From Scleroderma bovista (Eukaryota; Basidiomycota; Agaricomycetes; Boletales; Sclerodermataceae), in assembly GCA_037178675.1 (NCBI GenBank), contig JAYMGJ010000771.1:1-25400 (forward strand): a DNA stretch of 25,400 nt, written 5' to 3'. The translations under genes and the position numbers were made by a program. The notes below the pieces were generated by a model, which worked only from the letters and a program-made list of their open reading frames with translations, searched no databases and had not been told where the DNA came from. This document shows positions 16,015 to 25,400 of the stretch, one piece after another. Position 1 is the stretch's first letter. Each line of letters starts with the position of its first letter.

Positions 16015-19000
16015 ATGTCCAGTGCTCTCGACAAGATGGTTCCTGTGTTCACTGGCTCCAACTGGCAGCAGTGGCACACCTCGATGCAGGCCTACCTTCG
16101 GGCACAAGGCCAATGGTACGTTTACTTGACGACGCAACCCGCTGACGGCCACAATGACCGTAAGGAGTGGGACGACAACACCGAGAGAGCGCTCAGTAAC
16201 ATCACCTTGCGCCTCGCCCCCTCCATCCAGGTCGCCGTCTCCAATCTCAACAGCGTTAAGGAAGTCTGGGACCACCTCAAGAAGAACTTCGGTGCCCCCA
16301 GTATCGGCTCTGCCTACGCCGAGCTTAGCAAGCTCCTGGCAACTACCATTCCCGCTGGCTCCCATCCCGCTCCGGCGATCACCAAGGTGCTCAGCCACTT
16401 CGCTTATCTCAAGGACGCTGGCTTCGAATTCCCTGCCCCCGTGCAGGCTATGATTATTCTTTGCAAGCTCCCTCCCACTATGGAGGTCGTAGCTCAAATA
16501 CTCAGCCAGACGTCGCCTGACGAGATCAAGAATCTGAAGCCCGACGGGATCATCAAGGCTGCCACGCTCTCATTCGAGCAGAAAGGTGCCTCTTCGCGCG
16601 CCGGTGGTAAGGGCCCCCAGGCCAATAAGCTTAGCGCTGTGAAGCGCAAGCCAGCTGACCCCAAGTTCGCCCAGCAGCAGCAGCAGCCCCAGAGGCAGCA
16701 GCAGCAGCAAGGCGGGTCCAACGGCGGTGCGAGCGGAAACGCTCCTGCCCAAGGACAGGGTGGCCGCACACGCCGTGGCAGCAAGAAGGCTCGCACTCGC
16801 CGCGAGAACGCCCAACAAGCTGCTTTCGCTACGTACGTCCACTACGATGGACCAGAGCCCACCGTCGTCCCTCGCGCCCTGGCTCACACCCCCGGTGCTA
16901 CCAACTACGGCCCCCCTGCATTCGAAAATACCATCAAGGCCTTTGACTTGGCACACCGCTTGGGAGTAGAACCCTCCTGCCAGACCATCCGCACCCTCGA
17001 CCAAGTCGTGTCGTTGGCAAGTGCGAACCTGGACCAGCCCGAGGCCGGTCCCTCCTCGCTGAAGCACCCTTGTCTCAAGGAGCGCATCACAATGTATGAG
17101 GAGGACGCCATCTCCCTTGGGGATGATGAACCCTTCGCTCACGAACCGTTCGCTGATGACGAGTTCGATGAGATCGACGCGATGGTCCTCGACCGCTACA
17201 ATGCGACATCGATGGCGATGGGCGCAGAGGCCAGCCTTTTCAGGCAAGTACCTTCTGCACGCGTGCTGACCGACACTGACACGCTCCCTTTACATGTGCG
17301 CTTTACGCCGGCACTGTATATAGCGAGCAGTAACTACAATTTGTCGTGTCGTGTCTCGAGTAATGCATATATTTGTTCGTGTTCGAATAATGCACGCTGT
17401 GCTGGCTGTAAGGGAAAAATGGTCGACGATAGCGAACTATCTGGTGCCTTCTGGCTACTAGATTCTGGCGCATCACGCGACTTCACTGGTGACATAGGCG
17501 ATTTTGCCTCCTACAACGCGCTAAAGCGAGCGCACTACGCCAAAACCGCAAATGGTGTAGCACTGATTGCTGGCATTGGCACAGTATTACTCCGGTGCCT
17601 AGACCACAACTCAGGGGATGAGAAAGTTATCACACTCACCCAAGTGCTCCATATGCCAGGCACTACTGCACGCCTTATTTCTATGTGCAAAATGCTTCAG
17701 CGTAACTACAAAGTCACTGGCGATAAGCGAGGCATTAGCCTCATTCATAAAGCTGAACGCCTATGGTTTGGGCCAGACCCAGAAGATGATCGCAACATCA
17801 TTTTTGGGATTAGATCTATCCCGATAATTAGATCTAACTATATTGCCTCCGTGAGCAAAGTCGATTACGACATTATGCACCGGAGATTCGGGCACCCCTC
17901 AAAGGAAGTACTCCGACGCGCGCAAAAGCATACGCAGCGCTTCCCGGAGATTCACTTTCCTACTGAGGACTGTGTTTGCCCTGGATGTGCTCTTGGCAAG
18001 ATGCCCAATCAAGCTTTTCCAGAGAACGAAAGATGTGCTTCCAAGCCCTTTGAGCTGGTGCACTCTGATCTCAAATCCTTCCTGGTTACGTTGTACCGGA
18101 AGTTTAAATACGCTATCACCTTCTACGACGACTATACCTCTCACGCCTGGACTATGCCTCTTCGCTCCAAAGCTGCAGCGATTACGGCTGCCAAAGATTT
18201 CCTCAAAATGGTGCGAGTCCAACATGATACGCACGTCGTTGGATGGATGTCCAATGCCGGCAGAGAGTATAAATCCGATCTGTTTGATCGAGCACTCCTT
18301 GAGAAAGGAATTAAAATATATCAAAGTGCTCCAAGAACCCCCATGCAGAATGGCCGCGCCGAGCGTTTAGGGCGCACTCTCATGGATAAAGCTGAGTCTA
18401 TGCGGCATCAAGCCTGCATTCCTGACTCCTGGTGGGAATTTGTGTTCGCTCACGCAACCCACATTTACAACTGTACTCTGGTAGCTCGCCTGCGATGGTG
18501 CACCCCCCATGAAATGCTTAAGGGGGAGATGCCTAACATCGACCACCGTGTATTTGGCTGTGGAGCCTTTGTCTACCTCCCAGCCTCGGCTCGAGCAAAT
18601 AAGATGGCTCCCAAGTCGGAGCTTATGACCTATGTCGGTGTTGCCCCTGGCAATGAGCGCAACTTTTTGTTTATGCGCTCCACCAATGCAGTATTTACCG
18701 CTGCTCATGCCGTTTTTGACGAGCGCCACTTCCCTCGCTGCCCCAAAAACAGGCGCGAACCTCTCGAGAACCCTTTCGGAAGGGCAAATCCGAAACCTAC
18801 CACCGATCGACCAGGGAATCCCCCTGATGATATTGACAGTGATGACGATGTGGAACACGACCATGGCTACCCACATCCCCAAGCACAGGATGACGATCCA
18901 AAGCGCGAGGACCCTGAGGCTCCTGAGGAAGAGCCTAATCAAATAAATCCTCCCCGTACGCCATCTCCAGTGCCTCCACCAGCACCGTGAACACCTTCAC

Positions 19001-20940
19001 CAGCGAGAAATCCGCCACCTCTGGCACTGCAGCGCCCTGGCCGAGCTGAACACCGCCAGAATGCGCCACGACCCCCTGCAGTGAATATCCCTGCCCGCCC
19101 CCAACGTGAACGTAGAGCGCCATTGCGCCCCGGTAACGTGTATGGTGAGCGGCGACATCCCGTCGAGCAACTCTGGGATATCGAAAGTGCCTCTCGATGG
19201 CGAGAAACTGTGGGTGAGGTCCCTAGACCCCCACAACCGGACACACCAGACCATGTCCCTGGTGGTTTCCCCGACACCTCTGCAATGCCCAGTGAGGAAG
19301 ATGTGCAAAAGATGTGCGAGGAAGGGGGAGCAAACCTAGTCCGTTTCCTGATGGGCAAAGCCCTCGAAACCCGCGACCCTCAATATGAGAGTGTCCGCAA
19401 TTGGTCCTACAAGGACATCGCTCGCTTACCCCAAGCTGAGCAGAAACTCTGGCGACTTGCTTGCCAAGAAGAGCTTGACGTGCTGCGAAAGCGCAAAGTC
19501 TTTGAGCTAGTTGACCGTCCCCGAGACCGGAAGGTCATAAAGAATCGATGGGTCTTCGACGTGAAGTCGGATGGCCGCAAGAAAGCCCGCTTAGTAGCAA
19601 AAGGCTTCTCCCAGGTCGAGGGATTAGATTTCGACCAGGTCTTCTCACCAGTCGTGTGCTTTGAAACAGTGCGCCTCATGCTTGCGCTTGCCGCACTTGA
19701 AAACTGGTATATTACTGGACTCAACGTTCGGAGCGCCTACTTGTATGGCAAGCTCGACGAAGAGATCTACATGGAACAACCCGACGGGTTTGCAGTTCCT
19801 GGGCAAGAGCGCAAAGTGCTCCGCCTCTGGCGTGCCCTCTATGGCCTTAAACAGGCCGGCCTAGCTTGGTGGCGCACACTCGATGAGTCTCTCAAAGAGC
19901 TCGGGTTTGAGCGCCTTGAGTCTGAAGCAGGCATCTTCTTCTACAAGAAGAAAGGCACCAACATCGTCATTGGCATTATCTACGTTGACAACGCTTTATT
20001 CTGCGGCCCTAACAAAGCTGTTGTTGATGCCATCAAAGCGCAGTTCATGCGCAAATGGGAGTGCAGAGACCTTGGAGAACCTAAGGAGTTCCTCCGCATG
20101 CGAATCACTCGCAAAGGTCGCGCTATCCACCTGGATCAATGCGTGTACCTCCAAAAGGTCATTGAACGCTGCGGCATGCTCAATGCAAAGTCTGCAAGCA
20201 CCCCACTGCCGGCTGGCTACTATGCCGCCAAGAATACAGAGCCTGTTGATGCGGAACTCCACTCCCGTTTCCAGACGGTTATTGGGTCCCTCCTGTACCT
20301 TATGTTAGGCACTAGGCCCGACATTGCCTTTGCAGTCACCCATCTCTCGCGCCATGCCGCGAACCCATCCCAGGACCACCTGTCCAAAGCGCTTTATATC
20401 TGTCGCTATTTGATTGGTACACCTAACTACTCCCTAGTGTACAATGGTGGATCCGGTGCTGGCCTGATTGCATGCACAGACTCAGATTGGGGATCAGACC
20501 CTATCTCTCGCCTCTCGCAGACAGGTTTTTACCTGAAACTTGCAGATGGCTTGATCAGTTGGACTTCTCGTGCGCAGAAGACTATTGCGTACTCGTCCAC
20601 TGAAGCCGAATACATGGCTTTGAGCGATTGCGCTCGCCAAGTTACCTGGATTCGGAGTTTACTCGGTGAGCTTGGCTATAAGCTGAAAGCTATCCTGATT
20701 TGTGGTGATAATCAGGGGTCCATATTCATGGCATCCAACCCTGTAACGGAGCCTCGCTCCAAGCACATCGACATCCGCTACCACGGAATCCGCGAGTCAG
20801 TCGCGAAAGGTAACGTGGAACTATTCTTTATTGATGGTGCTGAGAATCCCGCCAATCTGCTCACCAAGAACTTACCCCGTGAGAAATTCGCGAAGTTCAG
20901 AGCTCAACTAGGCTTACAGTTTCCCTCTGGCAGCATCTAG
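16015..20940 (+). CDS. Copia gag-pol polyprotein frame, interrupted by one TGA
   Basis: The ATG at 16015 (context CACCATGTCC) opens a frame that is continuous to 20940 except for TGA at 18988-18990, 1641 codons in all. Order: gag (about residues 1-440, starting near FTGSNWQQW, with a Gln-rich then Arg/Lys-rich tail and no canonical CCHC zinc knuckle); protease DSGAS (17461-17475); integrase zinc region HRRFGH...CVCPGC; integrase core with VHSDL, then MSNAGREY where family members read S-D-x-G-G-E, then PMQNGRAER; reverse transcriptase KARLVAKGFSQVEGLDFDQVFSP; RNase H with STEAEYMAL and DNQ. RT motif A reads LNVRSAYL and motif C reads YVDN, where Asp is expected in both. TGA lies in a Pro-rich hinge between integrase and RT, not at the gag-pol border. 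I infer a recently inserted, inactivated copy. As translated, the first ORF would give gag, protease and integrase only. Confidence 0.92.
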
Positions 20941-20977
20941 CGCCTTATTCGCTGAAGTGCTCTACATGCAGCACAGC

Positions 20978-20986
20978 GAGGGGGAG
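20978..20986 (+). other. Copia polypurine tract
   Basis: GAGGGGGAG directly abuts the 3' LTR, the position where plus-strand DNA synthesis is primed in LTR retroelements. Confidence 0.85.
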
Positions 20987-21275
20987 TGTTGAAGTCGCAC
21001 GTGCACCTGGCGTAAACCGTCGACGAAGTGCGCGCAAGACTGCGACCCATATTAGTGTAGACTTAGTAATAGTCCTCTTTAGAGTAGATGTTACATGTCA
21101 CACGTCACACGTCACAGTCATGCATCACACTATTTGTTGTATATAAACAGCGTTCATCGCTTATATAATATAACAGCTCTTAACCAGCTACCACTACCAT
21201 CTCTGGTTGTGCACTCCACCCAAACAGGTGAGTTGGAGTAGCAGTTCCTCTACGTATATAGGTATTGCTTCAACA
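20987..21275 (+). repeat. Copia 3' LTR
   Basis: 289 bp, same ends as the 5' LTR, two differences only. Followed by the target-site duplication ACCAG at 21276-21280. Confidence 0.96.
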
Positions 21276-21830
21276 ACCAGTAAGACACTGACTGGTCGTG
21301 ATACCGGTATGACTCTGACCGCCCAGTATGCTACTGGTATGATAGTGACCGGTTGGTATGCTACAGATATGACACTGACCAGTCGGTATGCTACCGGTAT
21401 GACAGTGACCGGTCGGTATGCTACCGGTATGAAGGCCACTGGTATTATGAAGGCCACTGGTATGACAGTCACCACTTGACTCGCTACGGGCTGAGTATAA
21501 TACCAGTATGACCATTGGTGGTCAGTATGCCCATATAGAACAGTATCTTCGCAGGTCAAAACACAATACTAGGATGATACTGGTACACCACATAGTGGTC
21601 AGTATGCTACCGGTATGACTGTTACCGGTCGGCATAATAGCAGTACCTTCAGTACTGGCCAGTATAACACCAGTATGACCAACACCAGTTTGTATGCTAC
21701 TGGTGGGACAGTTACCAGTCAGTATAATAGTTGTATGCCCATTGCCAGTCGATATGCTACTGCTATACCTATTATCCAGTGTAATACCAGGATGACCATC
21801 ACTGGTCTGGTCTCTGTCTTCAAATACAAT
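21276..21830. repeat. 30-bp ACCGGT minisatellite, right part
   Basis: The array resumes directly after the Copia element: GGTATGCTACCGGTATGACA with GTGACCGGTC-type halves at about 30-bp spacing, clearest at 21295-21480 and decaying to about 21830. Several units keep the palindrome ACCGGT. Short open frames on both strands follow the repeat and are not genes. Confidence 0.82.
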
Positions 21831-22409
21831 CCTGACAGGCTTATATTGCAAGCATCATGATTGCCGGTGTGTACGTGATTATTACCAGTCAATACCCCAC
21901 ATTTATTACCGGTGACCATTGCTCTGTGTCTTGTATGTGCCCTACCGGCCACCCATTCAACTGGCCTAAGGCAGGACTGCATCATGAATGTCACATGGAC
22001 CGTGAGAAATATCATTATCCTATTAAAGGCTTATATTTACCCAGGACCTCACTTGCCCGCAATCATGTCTAACACCCTTGATGCCCACAATATCTCCCTC
22101 GCTTTGCAATACATCAGGGTTCGGTTCCGACGGTTTACCTATGTGCTACAGCAACCCAACCCACCTTCAAATTGGTTTGAGAATGTCATGATAGAAATTG
22201 TAAGATCACCTGATTCTTATGGAAATCAATTCATATATTATACATTTAGCGCGTTCTTGAGCGATTGCTCTCTGCATGCAGTGCCTATGGTCTGATCATG
22301 CGGGTGCCTTATATTGCAAACCAATTCCTGTGGTGTGCCACTCTGGCAAAGATGCAGCAGGAGGAGATACTGGAATACATGAAGGGTCATGATGTATTCA
22401 TGATCAGGA
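21831..22409. other. interval between the minisatellite and the KDZ gene
   Basis: A plus-strand ORF at about 22063-22295 (starting MSNTLDAHNISLALQYIRVR) is open but not recognised. The right part, read on the minus strand, may hold the eroded C-terminal tail of the KDZ protein (LPEWHTTGIGLQYKAPA near 22300-22350). Confidence 0.3.
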
Positions 22410-24960
22410 CAGTTCTACATCATCATCCCAGTCTTCACCCAGAAACTGTGTGGCTGATGCAACTAATCCCTCTAACTGGGATTGTAGCCGGTCTCAGTGC
22501 CGTGCAATTGATAGCTGTTGTATTTCAGTTCTGGATGTGTTGAGCTGCCGAGCATCAATGGCTAGCATTATCTGTGCTCCTTCAACCTTCAATGCCTTAG
22601 CTATCCATGTGGTTGATCCCCGAAGCCGGTCTTGTTGTTGGTTGATAAGGTTCATTTCTATCAATTTCATTGTTGGTGCTTCAGGCCATATTCAGTAAGG
22701 TTAACTCCATTTTAAAACAACATACCCTTCTCCAGCTGAACATCATATATATCCATTGCATGGGGATCCATCATCCGGTCATTCAATGCCTTCACCTCCT
22801 GCTCCGACCACAATTGCCGGAGACCTTCCAGGACTTGGTTATTCAGTTTTTCAAAAGCTTCTGTAACCTCTGTCAACGAGCACTGGGCACCCCTCATTTT
22901 TCTCCTTAGAAACAATGCTTGTACACGTCAGCCAGCAGGGTCATGGTGAAGGGCATTGTTATACTCACGCATCCAGACCATCTTGACAGACCATCTTGAC
23001 AAAATTGTGGTCATTCATTTGGAAATCGAGTAACTCTTGGTGATGCGGTGTTGCCATCCCCCTTGCAGATGGAGATATTATATTCAGTGAAGACCACAGT
23101 GTCTCCATGATCTCCCCATCCACTCTGCCGGCACCAGGAATAAAATTTGGGGCATATCTGGCAAAGCATTCTGTTTTATGCCCATGTACATGCCAAATAC
23201 CGATCCCAGGCAAAATGCACAGTCCATCTGGTAGAGTGATGAATTTGTTGGACTGAATCCGCCAAGCCAAATTTCTACTATACTGGCAATTGATGTTGTA
23301 AAATGTTATCACTTGTTGGTCGGGATTCAATGCATGCCGGACTGCATGCACCAGGGCATAGTCCATGTTTACCTGCCTGTAACCAGCTCAACAAACTCGA
23401 GATGACAATTATGAGAACCTACTGTTCTCCCTTCTGAAAGTCAACCATTGCATGGGGGATGAAACATCCATGTCTTGCACATGCACATCCCCCAATCCCG
23501 GTGGATGACAGCTGTTTCCTTGCCGAATTTGCCTGATTAACTGCCCGGTGATTGCTACACTCTGATCGCTTTTCAAAGGATGAGATATAGAACTTCCAGT
23601 GGTGCATTCCCTCACCTCTATCTGATTTGCTGTGCCTGCCAAGTACTCCTTGTAGTTACCTGAGCCTACCATGAACCCCCTCCCATCCATCAGCCACACC
23701 TCATCTGCAGGGTTCCTCGGTCTCATGTGCTCCGCCTTGAAATTTCCATCCATCACTATTGACCTCGAAAATTTCCAGCTACAAAGAAAAATGAATCTCC
23801 CCATCCCAGTGGAGCTTAAACACATTACATACTGGGACAAATCCACATCAGTATCATCAAGGTTCACTCCGGGCTGTGGACATGCCAGACAAAACAGCAC
23901 AAGGTCACCTGTCGATGAACCAATTTCACTATCATCAACTCCCTTCCATTTCATTAATTTTAGCACCCTCCACATCCTGGATACTCTAAGTAGCTCCCTG
24001 TATCTGTCCTATTACTGAGGTAAGACACATGTAATGTGTTTCCGGTCCACTCACCAGCACAAGGTGTGGAAAGGCATTGGATGTAATCCTGCGGAGTTTG
24101 CTGTAATAGTTCATGGCAGAGGTTCCACATTCCACATTATCCTGGATGAAGTCATCCAATACCTGAAAGGTAAAGACAGTCCTTGGTTCCTTAGTGGTGG
24201 CAGGAAAGAGGCCGGCCATCATCAGCTGAAGGTGTGAATCTGGTGACCCATGACAGTTGCAGTACATCACATCGCAGAATTGTACTCCCGAAGTGTGCAC
24301 CACAGTCAAGAAGGTTCTGCTGTTTGGTACTTTGAGATGGGGAGGTGAGCCTGAATCCACAGATTCCTCATGGTCCTGTGCTCCTTCCTCTAGGTCATTG
24401 GAGAAATCTAATTCTGCATGACCACCACTTGGACAAGGATCCCCACCATGTCCAAGGTGCAGCACCAACCCCGCCTACAACATCAGACATTGTTATTGAG
24501 TCAGAATGAAAGCACTCACAAGCCGGAGAGAGGAGTCTTCAAAGAAGGCTGAATTCCATTGTTGAACCCGGTGGAAGGGCCGGAGCTTATGCTGGTTCCT
24601 GCAACAGGCTGTGCAGAACACCGGCCAGTGTGCACAATCTATGCATCTGTAGCTGCCATCCCCACCACACAATATGCAAATCCGTGGACAGGGGGGAGCT
24701 TCCATGGCAAGAATGATTGAGAGATATTTCTGTTTATGGGGCAGCCATGCCCGGAGATAGCTGTTCTAAAAGTGATGTCCATGAGATACAGGGTAATATA
24801 TTGTGGAATAATACTCTACCTGATTTTTGGTCGTTTTAAATTGTTTCAAAGCAGGTGGATCGTCTAGCTCCTGGTAAGCATCTTCATCACCATTTTGAAA
24901 CACATTGTGTTCTGCCATGATGGATGAGCAAGCCACAGTAGGAGATGCCTTAGATTGCAT
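22410..24960 (-). pseudogene. CxC2-type KDZ (Kyakuja-Dileera-Zisupton) transposase gene, decayed
   Basis: KDZ proteins are DDE-like transposases abundant in Agaricomycetes. Minus-strand exons that join in frame: 24820-24960, 24520-24765, 24055-24474, 23616-24008, 23423-23568, then one from 23376 to about 22983, 22726 to about 22980, and 22678 down to the stop at 22496-22494. Exon 2 has the cysteine cluster (CPRICILCGGDG, YRCIDC, FCTACC, HKLRPFH). Later parts show DRYRELLRVSR, SARKQLSSTGIGGCACARHG, FYNINCQY, WHVHGHKTECFARYAPNF and PGAGRVDGEIMETLW. Lesions: FYNINCQY has Asn where the family has a conserved Asp; a 13-bp tandem duplication AGACCATCTTGAC at about 22977-23002 breaks the frame after HNFVKM; TGA follows DPAG in the next exon; TGA at 22496-22494 replaces an expected Arg before DRLQSQLEGLVASATQFL. 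More stops follow. Upstream, a piece TRGSIDKF (about 24990-25020) and MGKSRISG (about 25094) may be the true N-terminus in shifted frames. Confidence 0.82.
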
Positions 24961-25400
24961 AGCTTGTCGACCCTTTCTTCTGGGAGTGACCTTTTGAAAC
25001 TTATCAATTGATCCTCTAGTTGTTTTTCACAGTCTTCCACACCACATGGGTCACAGAGGTAGAAGAGGTCACTCCAGATATCCTCGACTTCCCCATGATT
25101 GATAGGCTTGGTGCAAACTTCAGTAGGAATTGCCTCATTGCAATATCATGGATCACCATCATCGCATCCGGATCTGTGTATCTTGTCTGAGATTGGTACC
25201 AATTGGCATCAGGAACATTAGGTACACTGCCTATATATAGTAGGTGATCTGCCAATTTGTGACATTGGCTACTTCTTATGGTTAGTGATCCACTGCACCG
25301 GAACCATAGCTAACCTCAAAAGGAAATTGTTCAGATCGAAGGAACTTTACATGACAGCTGAGGGAATTCCATTCAACATGGTGCACGCTATGATATGGAG
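24961..25400 (-). other. right edge: possible KDZ N-terminal remnant and unassigned DNA
   Basis: The minus-strand pieces IDKFQKVTPRRKGRQAM (in frame with the KDZ first exon, after a stop) and MGKSRISGVTSSTSV (in another frame) resemble the basic N-terminus usual for CxC2/KDZ proteins. Beyond 25100 I see nothing I can name. Confidence 0.3.

Larger units (their letters stand above)
15343..21275 (+). mobile_element. full-length Ty1/Copia LTR retrotransposon
   Basis: The element is 5933 bp with two 289-bp LTRs that start TGTTGAAG and end CTTCAACA. The target-site duplication is ACCAG (15338-15342 and 21276-21280). Between the LTRs lie a half-tRNA-type primer-binding site, a leader with direct repeats, a gag-pol frame in the order gag, protease, integrase, reverse transcriptase, RNase H (Copia order), and a polypurine tract. 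The LTRs differ at two positions only, so insertion is young, yet the coding frame has one internal stop and several substitutions in catalytic motifs. It sits inside the 30-bp minisatellite. Confidence 0.96.

Noticed and set aside
19081..20940. Separate second Copia ORF starting at 19081
   Set aside because: The codon there is GTG, and the frame is the same as gag-integrase; it is the part of one polyprotein after the TGA.
21207..21860. Thr/Gly-rich ORFs on both strands after the Copia element
   Set aside because: They are translations of the 30-bp minisatellite and have no gene features.

Overview
This window is nuclear DNA of a basidiomycete fungus, almost certainly an Agaricomycete. The evidence is dense short spliceosomal introns (about 42-93 nt, GT...AG), a fungal Ty1/Copia retrotransposon, a KDZ transposase with a CxC2-type cysteine cluster, a TET/JBP-like dioxygenase remnant, and a P-loop GTPase of a type I associate with mushroom-forming fungi. 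I cannot fix the genus. No rRNA, tRNA or CRISPR was seen.

Layout. 1-2.45 kb (minus strand): a damaged DSK2/ubiquilin-like gene running off the left edge, preceded by an apparently intact ATP23 mitochondrial protease gene. 2.6-3.3 kb (minus): a small unrecognised multi-exon gene with one likely membrane segment. 3.78-5.66 kb (plus): a 12-exon P-loop GTPase gene. Its 5' part holds a tandemly duplicated phase-1 exon, and its last exon lies in a 21-copy array of exactly 81-bp units (to 7.25 kb). 7.5-7.93 kb: decayed 3' exons of the same gene. 7.93-10.06 kb: AT-rich, CpG-poor DNA without a convincing gene. 10.06-12.54 kb: an LTR-like segment with a primer-binding site, followed by an unrecognised two-exon gene. 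12.75-14.66 kb: a CGGCC-rich satellite with about 236-bp monomers. 14.76-15.17 kb (plus): the C-terminal part of a TET/JBP-like 2-oxoglutarate/Fe(II) dioxygenase with one internal stop. 15.24-21.83 kb: a 30-bp ACCGGT minisatellite split by a Copia element with 289-bp LTRs and target-site duplication ACCAG. 22.4-25.0 kb (minus): a decayed CxC2/KDZ transposase gene.

Three themes stand out. (1) The GTPase gene shows exon amplification at both ends. In the 3' array each 81-bp unit has an acceptor-like TTGACAG, a free-varying triplet, then a nearly invariant exon ending in TGA. Splicing exon 11 to different units would change one residue at the junction. This is the best candidate for something undescribed. 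(2) Several inactivating changes in the Copia and KDZ elements, and both differences between the Copia LTRs, look like CpG to TpG/CpA transitions, as expected from deamination of methylated cytosine. The same window carries a TET/JBP-type 5-methylcytosine oxidase relic. (3) Much of the window is repeats of different period (30, 81, about 236 bp), so local amplification is strong here.

All domain names come from reading motifs by eye. No database search was run. Exon joins are inferred from reading frame, splice consensus and family resemblance.
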